From Chalciporus piperatus (lineage: Eukaryota; Basidiomycota; Agaricomycetes; Boletales; Boletaceae), in contig JBBPTG010000024.1 of NCBI GenBank assembly GCA_038093975.1, positions 167,899-231,898 on the forward strand: a stretch of 64,000 nt of DNA, given 5' to 3'. The notes below the pieces were generated by a model. That model was not told the origin of the DNA. It saw only the letters and a program-made list of their open reading frames with translations, and ran no database searches. The position numbers and the translations under genes were made by a program. Each line of letters opens with the position of its first letter. The first letter of the stretch is position 1. Shown here piece after piece: positions 1 to 14,679 of this stretch.

Positions 1-2089
<2,089 letters not shown>

Positions 2090-2184
2090 GTGATTCTTGG
2101 ACCTCGACCATACGCATACATACCCCCAAACACGGACGATGAAAAACACGAGCGCAGCGTGGTATTGTTTCTATATTTCCAGTC

Positions 2185-2240
2185 TCATCTCTATCTCCAT
2201 CTCCATCATGCACGATCCATCTCCATCTCCATCTCACTCT
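2185..2240. repeat. (ATCTCC)n microsatellite in the kinase 3' flank
   Basis: Imperfect hexamer tract of ATCTCC/CATCTC units, interrupted once, about 100 bp after the kinase stop codon. It is pyrimidine-rich and probably lies in the 3' UTR. Confidence 0.6.
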
Positions 2241-3119
2241 CTCGCTCTTTGGTATCTCGCTAGGCTTATATTCCCCGACTTTCCCCTGTTCTTTTTCTCT
2301 TTGCTTTTTTCTCGCATGCTGATCGATTGTCTTGTCTTGTATTGATTACCTACGTATATCGGTCAACGCCTCCCGCCCCCGCCCCCCCTCGCTCGTTAGA
2401 TTTATGGTTGACTTACCACTCTCGTTTTATTATACTTGTATTTTTTTGGATAGACATAACTAACATGATGCTGTCGATTGTGTTTTGGTTTGGCTATCAG
2501 TACTTCAGTGTGCACTCTGCGATGACTCGCGAGACGGAATCGATGGTCTCGCTCTCTTTCCACCAAATTCAGTCAGACATCTAAACATTGCGCGCATCGC
2601 GACCTCGTCCCCCCTGAGGCATCTCTAACGATCGAGCCTAGTCACAAGTCTCCCCAATGGGCCGGGACTCGGAGTTGGGGATGAAGACCATCGTTAACGT
2701 TCAAACTTTCTCCTTTGCAGTTGTTGTACTCACACCCAAAAATAACTCCAACGAAGAACAACACCCAATTGCAAGGCCACAAAGTACAGTGATCTCGGAA
2801 GTAAAATAACACGGAATGCGGTAAGCATAATAATAATTTATAAAACCTTTGACCGTCAACCGAGGTCCGCCACTGGCACAGAGAAATTCCTTCGGCGGAA
2901 ACATATGTATGTATGTCAAAAACACTCGACATGACATGCCTAGAGGTACCTCAACTATTGCCACCATGACGGTTCGACTGACCGACTCGACTGCTGTGGC
3001 ACTGGTGCTTTGAATCGAATGCGAAACCAAACCTTGATCCGGGTCCTGGGCCTTGTTTGACAGGTTCCGAGTCTGTCAGGTGAGTTTATCGCCACTGACA
3101 GACAAGCAGCAGACCTACT

Positions 3120-3725
3120 TGCTTGCTTATCGAATCCAGACTCGGATATATGTAGTACTCGGATGCGACGTGGCAGGACGTGGCATCTGATCATGGTCAA
3201 ACGGAAGCAAAAGTCACGGGTGGTGATGGTAAGCCAATTGACAGCTCGTCTCGATTCCTATCGATCGGTGACATACGGGAGGATGTTTATGAAGCTGCCA
3301 GTGGGAAGAGTAACACTGGCGTTGACACGTTGAGCATAAACGTTGACTGCGACACAGACTCGGAGTTCCACCTGCGATGTCGACAAAGGTCTGGCATACC
3401 AGGTCAGTCAATCGACCGGCGGACTAATGAATCAGGTGCAAAAAAACCTGTTCCGGCACCTTAAGGCTTAAACTACCCACACGGTGAGCCGAGTTTTGTA
3501 TTGACAGGATAGGATATCAGAGTTTGAGACAAGTTGATGGCAAGTTTTCAACTCTGGAACCTTGAAACACATGGACGACTCGGATGTAATACTTATGTGT
3601 GGTCATGTCAAACTCAAACATGAGGGGTGATGATGGTCAGTCAATTGCCAACTCATTCTGTCGATCAATGATGTGCATGAGGATGTCTCATGCAGACAGG
3701 TACACAAAGGAACACAAGTGCCATT
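3120..3725. repeat. Degenerate direct duplication, ~415 bp offset
   Basis: The block around 3195-3290 (GGTGATGGTAAGCCAATTG ... GAGGATGT) recurs at 3605-3695 (GATGATGGTCAGTCAATTG ... GAGGATGT). A preceding piece around ACTCGGAT (3130 and 3578) also repeats. The copies differ by many substitutions and small gaps, so this is an old duplication or two copies of a decayed repeat. Confidence 0.45.
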
Positions 3726-5985
3726 GATGACATGAGATGAGGCAGAGGCTCTGATGAAAGAGGGTCCATTGACGAACTGGAATACCGCCGTGACGCGTCG
3801 AGTGTGTTATAGGTGCGTATCAATTGTTAATTGGACCTGCGTCGGCTGGCCCAGGGTACATTTTTCGTGTTTTCACCCCGTTACAGCTTATATTATAGCA
3901 GTACAGCGTGTCTCATTACACGGCCTGGATGAAAAATGACAACTACACATGCTGGACTTGAACCGAATCAAGAACCTGTCGATGTCACCCAACGGAGCTC
4001 CGTGACTAGGTGAACTCGCTGAATGAACTACCACATGAAAATGGGCTAACCCATGATTTTAAACAGTGTCGACCGTCTTGAATGAATCCAACCTACGGAC
4101 CATACCATTTATTCGGTTAAATTCATCCCTCGAGAAGCATTTCTCTATTGGTAAAATCACATGGTTCGAAACGGATAAGCTTGGGTATGTGGGTCCATGA
4201 GAGATCAAGCGATCTGGACTCTTCTGGACTCTGGTTTAACTATCTCTCCGGTATAATTTTGTAACCTTATATCGGTCGGTGACAGCCCGAGCTTGTCAAC
4301 TCTACCTTTCCAATGTCACGCTTACCGTTCCGCAGTGCTAGTCTAATCGTTCTTCATCGATTCACTGCACGGGTTCACAGGTTCCGCGAGCCTCAGCCCT
4401 GCCACGTCTAAGTACTTCCGGACACAGCAATATCGTCTCCGCTGACAGCCCAACAGTTGACAAATTTCCTCTCGAATTTCAACAATACTCTGACCTCGCT
4501 CTTTCAGAGGGCGCAGAATCGAATTCTAGGTCTCTCCAGGTTCCAGAAGGATCATGATGAGTCCCTGTCGCCACATGTCAAAAGATGCCAACGAACCACT
4601 CGCCCTTGATCAATTCGAGACCCTTCCGAGGCCCAATTTCCAATCCCTAGATCCAAAAACGCTCCCACAACCTCGCGCCCGAAAGTCTTCCAAATGACGT
4701 ATTAGGGTTCTGCGTACTGGATTGCGCAGACACGAGTCAAGCGATCATCCTGATCCCTCAAGTTATTGATGAGAGATCTTTGGCTCGCTCTTGCTCCACC
4801 GTTTCCGAAGAGGTTAGTGCCCATGGAGCCCTGGTGATGGAAGAAATGGATCGAGACTACCCTGTGCCCGAAAAAGTACGGGAACCAAAGTTCAAGAATC
4901 AAGACGCACCTGACCCACTGACCCAGGGGAGAACGACTCTTTGGGCTCGTCTGGGAATGAATGTGCTCCTCTGGCGGGAATTCTCCGACCCATTGCTTTT
5001 CACGCGATCATTTTGTGCATGTGCTAGCTCACCGCCTTTGACCGAACAGACGTGATGCGAGCTGCCAGGGGGTGGGGGAAGAGTCTTCTCGATCTGTTGG
5101 GGAAAACTCGACAATTAGGACCTGTCCATTCAAATCACTGACACGCCGCTCGGAGGGGTGTTAAAGTGGGGGCAGAACAATCCTTTGGACGGAATTTCAA
5201 GCTAGAAGTGTTCCTCCCCCTTCAAGCTTTCTGACTTGACTGTTGCGTACGACATCCCGCTGGCTTGCATATCCCCACCGGGGAAATTTGATATGTTCCA
5301 TACGACGAACACACGACACGTATGCCCTTCCATCCTCGTCGGGGGATGGTGTGTATGCAGAAAAGTCCCTAATCAGATAACTTAGCGGCGTCGAGAATGC
5401 ACGGTCGACAGGGATGCGTCCCTTATATGGCAAGCCCAGGCGTCCCTTTCCTTACTGAAACTGGAACACAACATCGAGTCTTCCCTGAAATCGCCTGCGA
5501 GGGGAGGGCATCACAACTACATATAGGGGACAGTCAACAATCAGGGATGTATCGATAAGTAGCGATAGGTATCGATAGTTACCCCACCTTTATTCACGTC
5601 ATGTATGTAACCATTCGTTTATGTATGTGATATGCCGAGAGCGAACTGTATGACGCATGTATGACCTGATACTTGATACTGATAACGAGAGAAACCAAGA
5701 CGCATAATACCCCACGATAATGATTATACAATTCTTTGGAGAAAGCAATTCTATGTGCGTAACGGCATGCCAGGAAACAAACACGCAGCAAGAACCGAAT
5801 AGGTGATGGATAAGATGAGTCATCAAATGCGAGCGAAAGCGAGAGTAACAAGAAAGCATAACAAACATAACAGGGGAAACGAGATGTGCCTGTGGGACAT
5901 GGGCATAGCAAACGGAACTGACCGAGTATTGCACCCACAATTACGAATTGCGAGACGTAACAAAGGATGGTTCTCGGCTCGTCGA

Positions 5986-7589
5986 CTAGGAGCTCTTGTC
6001 AACGGACCGTTTCCGATTGGCCTTGACATTGATTTTGGGCCCATCTGGACTGATCTCGGGGGCAGTGGACGAGGCTCGGGGAACCAGCGACCTGCGCTTT
6101 CGCATCCCACGACGAGACTCGAGGGGGTATTCGCATTTCAGATGCCGACGGGCGCATTGACTGGGGAAAAGAGCACATGTAAGCATTTATTCGGCAGAAA
6201 TAATGATTGGAACCCGGAGATCAGCGAGATGACGAGGCGATTAAAGGGAGATATTAGTTTGGTAGTTGTGTGATCAAACGAATCCGTAGACACGCTCGAC
6301 CGATAGAGGAATCGGAAAGACCGAATGTTCGAACGGTCAAACAAACACTTACTTGCATGTTTTGTCCTTGCTACCTGGCTGAGGCGGTCCACACGCAATC
6401 TTCCGCCCCCGACAGAAGAGACACGCAAGCGCAGGCTTCTTATCGAGGGTCCGTTTTGTGTGGGGTACCGGTGACATGCGGATGAGCGACCGCGAGCGGG
6501 AGCGGGAACGGCGGCTGTGTGAGTGATTAAACGAAGACGAATGTTGCTGAGAGTGGGTCTGTGGGAAAGCCGCCGAGGCGGGTGAGGGGAGCTCGCCGAG
6601 CATGTGCGATTGGCTAGGAACAGTTAAACGAGGCGGTCGGGGCGAAACGTCTTCCCAGTGTTCACGACCCATACTGGGCTGGTAGGACCCGTCATGAACG
6701 TACGGTGGCGAACCGAGCACCGCATTGTCGTGCGAGGGTGTCAGGGGCTGGTGGCCCGAGAAATATTGGGGAGACGTGGAATTTGCGGGAGGGGGGTATG
6801 GCAACGAATCCATCGGAGGCTCATCATACAGAGTCGGGAGCGACATGGCCGATGGTGATGTAACGCTTGGCACCATCATGTTCTCGTGACCATGTACTGA
6901 GTACGGTGGACTGGAAACAGCGACCAGGGAAGCAGACGAATATGGCATCGCGTTCGTTTCCTGCGTGTGGGGTGAGACACAGAATAACATGTGATAAAAT
7001 GTGGCGTACCTCGTTGACTTCCTGTTTGACGTGCTGCCATTCGGACATGCCCACTTGTGGTGAGGCGTAATTGGGTTGATTGGACGTGTTAGTGGCGCAC
7101 TCGCCCAACGGGTTTTGGAGAGTGTATGATTTCGACGACATGACGGGGTAGTCAAAGTGGAGGGCGTGATTCGTGAACGCGTTGCACGACTGGTCGTCGG
7201 ATCCCGGGTGCGCCCCAACGTGATTGTGAAGCACGAAGTTGCTATCACCCTCATCCGGTGATGGAATGAAGACCAGTTGACCGTATACCCGGTAGAACTG
7301 GAGGTCAGACTCGTCCAAAGACGCGAAATATGAACCAGACTGAAGCTCTTCGAAGGAGAAGGAGCGCTTCACTTTAACCTGTGGCGAGCGTTGACATCGG
7401 GGAGCAAGGATGTAGAATATGATTACTTACCTCGACGTCGAACTTTGCCTCGTGTTCAGAGTAGCCAGCGGGGGAATCCATGACTGGGGACTGGGACAGG
7501 TGGGTGGCGTAGAAAGGACCCTGGGGGCGGGAGTGGTCATATGGAGGATGACAATAGTAGGACGAGTGCGTGGAAGAGGGGTGATCCAT
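5986..7589 (-). CDS. Zn2Cys6 fungal transcription factor with C-terminal DNA-binding domain
   Basis: Exons on the minus strand: 7589-7431, 7378-7010, 6960-6353, 6160-5986, giving 436 aa. The binuclear zinc cluster appears only after splicing the last intron: ACLFCRGRKIAC joins KTCNQCARRHLKC, spacing CX2CX6CX11CX2CX6C. The six cysteines coordinate two zinc ions in Gal4-type nuclear regulators. Unlike Gal4, the cluster is near the C terminus (about residues 365-400). It is preceded by a Ser/Pro-rich region and a basic SRRSRSRSRS stretch and followed by a basic tail. I chose the ATG at 7589 over the in-frame ATG at 7646 because a TATA-like box at 7661-7669 would place transcription start between them. 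The target genes are unknown. Confidence 0.85.
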
Positions 7590-9230
7590 GGCTGTGAACG
7601 GAAGCAGAGGAGTGAATTGACGGCAGGGGGAAGGGATATCAGGCAAGATCAGAGCGAGGGATTTTTATAAGAAGAGACTTTGTCTGACCTTTCGTAAAAA
7701 TAAAGGAATGGGAGCCAAATGGGTCCGGTCACTTACAGACTAGCTGAGTATAGAACCCACGCCTTTGGCAGGGTCAATAGGTCAGAAGACTGTCAGGACC
7801 TGACAAGATCATGCACATTTACAGCAAACTCCATTCGTAAGTTTCTCGTAACTCCTTGCCGTAAAGGAAAACCCACCGCACCTGTCTCCATTTCGGACCA
7901 ACAATCAAAGATTCATGCTTTCATCGTCTGAATCGTCAGCCAGTCCATATCAGTGAACAATCAATGAAATCACCCGTTGTTGGGGAATTAGGGATAGTCT
8001 CGCAGCTGTGTATCATTCCCTGACTCGACCCTCTCCTCGCTGCAATTGTGGGCGCACTTCGGAAAATTTACGATAGCGTTCAAGTTCTCAACCGAACCCT
8101 ATAGACTCTTGCGCCTCGAATCAACCTCGAATTGCCATATTTTGCTGCAATGCTTGCCTGGAACGCAACACCAATGTGTCAGAACTAACCATTTTCAAAG
8201 GAGAACCCCTCCAGAATGGCAACTGACGTGAACTCGCTAAAATTTGACATTGGCGCTTCACAAAAGTAGGCTCGGGATCGCGAGATAACGATCTGTGTAC
8301 ACATATGTCCAACAAGCTGCGCAGTGCCATTCTCTCTTGCCACATCTGTCGTCCTCCCCATGAGGCCAGGTCGTCGCGACAATCCAAGACGCCGATTCGT
8401 AAGATGTCATAGGTAGTACCCAATCACGAAGTACATCATTCGTCGCCGTCCTTCTCCTCTACTGAAATCTTCCTTAGGCTCTCCGCTTGCCAAGTCTGAA
8501 CCGCTTCCAGATGGCCCCACACAGGGATGGAAAAGGGACTTCCACCCGGTGGGCCGTACATGTGTCTGCCTGCGGTCCGCCTCGCTACAAATTGCCCCCG
8601 CTCCCTCTTACGCTTGGAGAGAAGACCCTTTCGTCGTCGTGTCCCCTCTTTTTTTCGTGTGCCTTGCCTACCCAAAAAAATCGCATCGTTCGTACTTCTC
8701 GGTTTAGCAGGCCTAGCCTTGAGCTGGGTGATTCCAGCCTTCCAGTGTTCGATCATGGCCACGAAGAATACATGCTACCGAGCAGTTCCAACGGAGTCCA
8801 AATCACCCACTCCAATCTTCGGGGCGCTGAGAACGCGGAGTACGCTCTGAGCCTACAAACGGCAGCATGCATGAAATTCGTAAATAGATAGCCACGCGCC
8901 ACTGGACGAGTCTGATCAACTCGTACACCATCATGATATTCTGTTCTTTCTTTATCCTTGCGCACGCCAGCAACCGTGAAAGGGCTTTGAGTTGACAAGC
9001 CTTTTGATACGAACAGCATCTGGATTTGAGAGAACGTACACACACAAAAAGCCTCCAAATCTTTCACCGAACGGAAGCCCGCGTGTAACGCCACATACAC
9101 TGATGAGCAACGTTATGTAACAGGCTTCTACATACTCCGCGGGCCTGCTCAGGTTCGCGACCAATGACGCCATCACAAAGTGCTTAGCCCAACATCTGTC
9201 CAACCCAAGGCTCGGAGCTTTTCCAGCTTC
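7590..9230. other. Intergenic region, no gene recognised
   Basis: Apart from the TATA-like box near 7665, I see only short, overlapping frames on both strands without motifs. The SPC3 3' flank ends here. Confidence 0.4.
7661..7669 (-). promoter_or_regulatory. TATA-like box of the Zn2Cys6 gene
   Basis: TTATAAAAAT reads on the minus strand about 75 nt upstream of the chosen start codon at 7589. It is the only TATA-like element in the near 5' flank and supports the shorter protein. Confidence 0.4.
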
Positions 9231-10298
9231 TTATGAAACGGCATCTAATGCCTCAGGCATGTCGAACGCCGTCGACCGTGTTACCTCCCCGTACGTGAGC
9301 AGGCCAACATAGGGCATGACGTTGTACTTGAGGGAGAATTCGGTAGGTGACACGTTCCTGCAATGTTATCAGTGAGGGAAGTTGGGGGTCGTTCGCGATA
9401 AGAACATTGATCAATCACGGAATAACACGAGGTATCCAGCCGTTTTTCGCAGATCTACGGAGTAAGGAAATGTGCCATGGGAACTTACTTGAATGATTCA
9501 GATAACTCCCGGAACTTGTACTTGTTCCTGGAGGCCTGCTTGATGTTTGCGTCTTCCTTTCGGCGGACGATGCGATCCCAGAGCACCACGGAATTATTAA
9601 CCTACGAAGAAGACATGTGGTGAGCGCCAAGAAACAGATACGACGGCCTAAATGCTAAGCCGGAGCAAATGCGTCACTCTCCACGAAATGACAGGCCGCG
9701 CAAAGGCAGATATAATAAATCCGTGTCTAGCTTACTCACACCTTGGGCGTTCGTGTACTCGGCTTCAAGATACACAAACAATTGTTTTGTGTTCCAATTG
9801 AAAAGAGGCCGTAGGTCTGCATCGGTACCATCCACGCGAACAGTCGGTCAACGGATGTTGAGCGGTAATTGGTGAGCAAAGTGGAGCGGATAGTTGGTGA
9901 ACGCCGGCAAAAATGAAAGTACAGCCATGAACACGCGTTGGTTGCTGCAATGGAAGCAAAGTACTCACCAGCTGTGATATTGAACTTGACAAATCCGATT
10001 TCTTCCTGCTTGTATGGGTAACGCTTCGCCTTCGTGTTGTATCTGGACAGAAAGGGCATGTGGTGAGATACGAATTCTTCTCGGGAGAAATGACAAAGCG
10101 GATGGCACGGGAGCATGGATGCTGAGACTTGGGTGATATGGCTGGAGGGACTGACACTTTCAGCGAGACCAAGTCAACGTTTCCTTTGGTATCGGCTGTG
10201 AAAAGGAAGGATGAGAGGGCAATGGACGCCAGCAGGACCATTATGCAGGTGGACCATAGTGCCGATATCCCATTGACGCGAGCGTATATGTTATGCAT
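9231..10298 (-). CDS. SPC3: Signal peptidase complex subunit 3 (SPC22/23 family)
   Basis: Exons: 10298-10156, 10042-9969, 9816-9740, 9601-9489, 9357-9231; 177 aa, the usual length for this family. The protein starts with a short cytosolic segment (MHNIYARVN) and one N-terminal membrane helix (about residues 12-34). A luminal domain follows with the family signatures LFNWNTKQLFVYLEAEY, VVLWDRIVRRKEDA and FSLKYNVMPYVG. SPC3 is an essential accessory subunit of the ER signal peptidase that cleaves signal peptides from secretory proteins. All five exons join in phase. The first donor is GTCAGT after LKV; the others are canonical. Confidence 0.95.
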
Positions 10299-12114
10299 TG
10301 CTGTATAACGTCCTTCTTCTTCTCGATGCAAGTAGGGAAGTCTTGACCGCTAAATGTCGCGTTTGAACACGATGTACAGTGCTTGGTTTCAGAAAGTTGT
10401 TGGCGCTGACCACGACAACCATACGTGGACATACTACGACTACCAAATTTGGATATGTAGTGCTATATGGCGCTTGAAATTGACGCATACCCCTCTTTCA
10501 AGATATCTTTTCTGATCGTCCGCCAGGGTCCCCCCAGTGACAGACAGACCTTGATCATGAGTATATCAGTCCTCCAGCCAACGGATCAGACATAGGACAT
10601 TTTGGGTATTTTCATAATCCCCTGAACACCGTAGCTGGAATTGCGAACCGCCATCTCACTGGTGCCACCCTCGAACTAGGGCCTTGCTACGCGACTCGGG
10701 GTAAGTACCCTGTGTGAAGTTTTCTAGGGTGCCCAATGCACCGGAAATTGACACTATACCGAAACAGTGAGGTCGTTTGCTGACTGTGCGACAAGTCAAC
10801 GTCTTGACTCATCAGCATCATATGATGCGAGCAGGTGCGCAGTCATCCATTCCAATCTCCACCTACTACTTCAGGAGAGCAACCTTCAGTTGTCAAACAA
10901 ACGAAAAGTCGTTCTTTGTTCGGCTACAACCCCGGTGTCTTTTCATCAACAGGTAGTTATCTGATGGGAAGCTATTTCTGAGCATATCGCGTTTCTTGCG
11001 AACGTGTTCATATCGCCCGACTATGGGCTTGAATCGGAATATGCAACTCGCAGCGTGGGGAGACCAACTCGTTCCTCGATAGGCTCGGACGTTTGATCAT
11101 TCGCCCTCTTTCAACTTCCACCCCTCTTCTTTCGTCTTTGCCTCCGCCGACTGCGCCATCCTCGTGATTTCAGCCACCGCCTTCTCTCAACTCCCTTATC
11201 CAGGTTTCCCTCTTTATTCTTATCAATGGGCTACTGATTCCATCCTGAAGTGGCATGGAAACAGGTTGCCCCATTTCATGAAATACCTGTATTGTTCTTG
11301 ACCCCTCGTGAACAAGGCACCCCGACACAACTTTCCCCACTAGTACACAATCACCCTCCATTTTAATCCCAGAAAATCCTCTAAACCTTTTCCAACGATA
11401 ATTAATCCCAACGCATCCTCCAAATCGAATCCAATCCCCGAATTTGATTATCCAAATACTTGGGGGGTGCAGGATGTAATACCTCCAATATGACCGTGGG
11501 CTACACCGCGTCGTCCCTCAATTCTTTCAAACTGGGCGCGCATTTTCATTTTCTCATTTTTGCCTGATCGTGACATGTTACACGAAGCTTCGATACCACC
11601 ATAACGCGGGTTCCTTGTTTGTCGCTTGCGACCCAGAGTCTTGGATTGCAATGTTGTTGCGAACCTGGTCTTATGCGCATGATTGACGGTGATTATCTCC
11701 CGCACGGACATCATTTATACCCTTTTTTTTCCAATTCTACCACTTCCTTGGGTCGGGGTTCTCGCTGTCATCGTCATCCACTCGACTGGGTTGACCGTGC
11801 AGCTGTTGTCTTGGGTTCTCATGAATGTAATGTGTTCGTGAAGCTTTACCGACACCTTGGTAAGTACACATCTCCGTGATGGCATGTTCATCCAAAGGTT
11901 TGTTGGCATGGAAAATGAAGCTTGGAAGGGATCATGGTCAAGGCAAATCGCGACCAAAGCATGCATTGGGGTGTCGCAGAAATACAATATAGCTCAAAAA
12001 GTATCAGCACCGTCATGTTGGTCATAAATCAAAAAGTATTCTGCTACCCTGAAGATTCGACTGCGCCGCTGTCACAAGCGATGGCCCTACGGCCCCTACC
12101 CCGTCTCTGAACCC
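10299..12114. other. Intergenic region, no gene recognised
   Basis: Contains the SPC3 5' flank and the 3' flank of the acyltransferase gene. A pyrimidine-rich stretch lies at 11100-11200. No coding exon chain, RNA gene or repeat was recognised. Confidence 0.4.
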
Positions 12115-14679
12115 CTACTCCGTCTTGGGGTGCACCGCGTTTGGTACCCAAACGATGTCTTCCTCACTCTCGCCTTCAACCCCTTCGCTGTCGGCTGGCG
12201 ACCCTTCTTCCTCGCTCACCAACGCACCAGCCCAACCACCCTGGATCTCCCTCTCCAAGCTGGCAATCTTGGCCCCTCTCAACCTCAGGAACGAAATAAC
12301 CTCCCTCGCGTGTCTATACCCTCTCATCTCCACCTCCTCCACAGGACCCTGACCATCCACCTCCACTTTCACCCTGACCTCATCCATACACCCAAATCGC
12401 TTCGCCAAATGCACGCTCGACATAACCTTCTTTGCTTCTCCCGCATCCTCGAGGGCGGCAAAGAAGCTTGCAAGGGCACGGACAGCCTCGCCACGCGCAC
12501 GCAGCACATGACGCATGATCCGGCGTGATGAAGGTCGTTTCTTTGTAAGCTTGACAGGAGGCTCCATCGCCTGTGCGGGGAGGTCGGGTGTGGACGGTCG
12601 GCCGTTTCTCTCAAGCCATGGGCTCTCAGGAGGGATCGGAGGGGTGGTGTATTGTGAGAGAGCAGCGAGTGAGAGTTCCCAACGTTTCGGGGCCCACACG
12701 CCTACGAGGACACGCCACGCTGCGATGACGCGTTTCAGGCTATCGTATCAGGGTTGATTGCGTCAGTGGCTGCTATTACCCTTGGAGAAGAATCAGAACA
12801 ATGAATGAAAAAGAGACCCACCTCAGATAGTTGTCTGTGGCGGCCCGTAAGTGCGATCAACGTCATATATCACGCCGAACGAGTCAAACGATCGACCCAC
12901 CATTGATTAGCCTCGTGTGATAATACGCGAATGCCCATACTGTGATCCCTGCCACCAGTGCACCGTGACTGGTGTAGCTTAGCACAGCCCAAAGCGCCCA
13001 GAACGCGGTCGGGTAGATCAACATCAGTAACAACAGACTGATGACAACCTTGTTCTGTGCCTGAGCCTCCTCCTCGTGCTCGGCAAGTCCTGCAGCCAGT
13101 CGGCCCATAACGTACACGGGCAAATGGAGAATAAGAGGCAGGATAAAGAAGGGGAGGCGAATAAGAGCTCCTAAGGTGTCACGGATGAGAATGAATAACG
13201 TCAGAAGTCGCGATGGGAGCGGCGCGGGGCTAGTTGGTGAAAGCGTTTCCGGGAGCGGAAGAGATGACAAGACAGAGTTCCTAAGGTTTGTCGACTGAAG
13301 AAGAGAGTAGTATTCAAGAAGATGGCGGCGTACGGAAACGAAGTTCGGTGTCGCATCCTGGGTCGAGAAAAGGTCTACAAGACTGAACCATGACCGTGAG
13401 TAGATCGAGCGGATTGAAGTAGGCGGAGATCGGGGCGACGCACGTCTGAGAGATGGTCACAAATTCATTCAAATCAATCGAGCGTTCTTCTTCCCATAGT
13501 AGATCCCGAGCCATCCGAGCAGCATAAAGCGTGTCCCTACGTACAACACCGTCAGCCTCCGCACCAGGCGCAACGTAGGATGTTTACCAGTCTGGGGCGT
13601 TGACGGTAGTTTCCACGAGCTGCCGTTCAATTGCACGCGTAAGCTGCTTCACGGCGGCGCGAGCCGCGCCTTCAGCATCAGAAAAAAACTGTTCTTTGTA
13701 CTCCTCCATAGAGATCGGCGGACCAAACCTGCAAAAACTTTGGTGAGAGGAAGCGCTTCATGGGCCAACTTTCTGCTCACTCCATGATCACCTGTGATAA
13801 TTTGAAATATCAGCAACTGGAGACGGCGGAAATCTTTCCCGACCCAGAGTCAGAAGTATTTCACACTTACATCACTACGATACTTTGATTTATTCGTATA
13901 CACAATTGCCGCGGGCACAATCTTGACTTCTGGGCCCTTGATTCCGTTCTCTGCGGCCCATTTTGTGTACTCTAGCGCGGCCCAGGCTGCGCCGTCCTTG
14001 ACCTGCATAATACGGGGTTCCGTATATGACGTTCCCTCGGGGAAAAGCGCAACAGCACCACCGCGAGCGAGTGCATCGAACGTTCCACGGAACAGTACCT
14101 GCCTATCCTTTGATTTGCGGTCGACGGGGATGTTGCCGGATGAATACAGCAGCCAGGCCAGGAATTTATTGTTGAACAACGTCGCTGTCAAGTTTTAGGT
14201 GGGTCGTTGATATGTGTGGCGAGCTAGGCTGCCGTGTGCTCACCTTTAGACCAATAGTTCAGCATCCGCTGACGAGGAAAGGAGGTCGCTGTAAGCGTTC
14301 ATGAGCGCTCGTACGACCAATAAAAAAGGGTGATATGGACTGACACAAAACGGAAGGGTCGAGAATCATGTTATGATGGGTGGCGGTACTGCGAGAGACA
14401 TATCAGCATGAGCCGGGAAACTCGGTATCAAGAGGAAAAGTCGATTGGCTGTTCTGCTGGCTCTCGCTTGAGTGTATCGAGCGCCGTGCGGTGTCGCATG
14501 AAGTAGCGAGCCCCTACAAAAGGGAAGATCGACTCTGTTGCCACTTACACGATAATCGGACCATCTTCTGGTACGTTCTCTCCGCCTAGCACGCGCACCT
14601 CCGTGAAAAAGGACCATACTGCCCACCCCGCCAATGCTCTGAGGACCTTGTGCAGCGCTTGCGACTCTGATTGAGACAT
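12115..14679 (-). CDS. Glycerol-3-phosphate acyltransferase, Gpt2/Sct1 type (PlsC domain)
   Basis: Ten exons: 14679-14549, 14388-14345, 14288-14244, 14184-13871, 13791-13781 (11 nt), 13728-13588, 13536-13444, 13382-12901, 12834-12822 (13 nt), 12739-12115; 632 aa. It has the acyltransferase motifs HX4D (HHNMILD, residues 48-54), a motif II region around PVDRKSKDRQVLFRG, and FPEGTS. The C-terminal half has hydrophobic segments typical of ER-anchored fungal Gpt2/Sct1, ending in a polar acidic tail. The enzyme acylates glycerol-3-phosphate (or dihydroxyacetone phosphate), the first step of glycerolipid synthesis. The middle reads smoothly only if both micro-exons and the donor GTGCGT at 13443 are used. 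Length is somewhat below the yeast proteins. Confidence 0.9.

Larger units (their letters stand above)
2090..5985. other. 3.9 kb intergenic region without recognisable genes
   Basis: Holds the kinase 3' flank and probably the 3' flank of the minus-strand Zn2Cys6 gene. I found only short frames with no motif and no plausible chain of exons. One degenerate direct duplication is visible (3120-3320 against 3545-3725, offset about 415 bp). The stretch 5590-5940 has overlapping open frames on the minus strand, but these look like chance. Confidence 0.5.

Noticed and set aside
3940..4030. Possible minus-strand tRNA around a GGTTCAAGTCC word
   Set aside because: Only the T-loop-like word is present; no A-box, acceptor stem or anticodon arm could be formed.
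5594..5940. Two overlapping ~113-codon frames on the minus strand
   Set aside because: Both frames are open at once, contain no motif and have no splice context. They probably lie in the 3' flank of the Zn2Cys6 gene.
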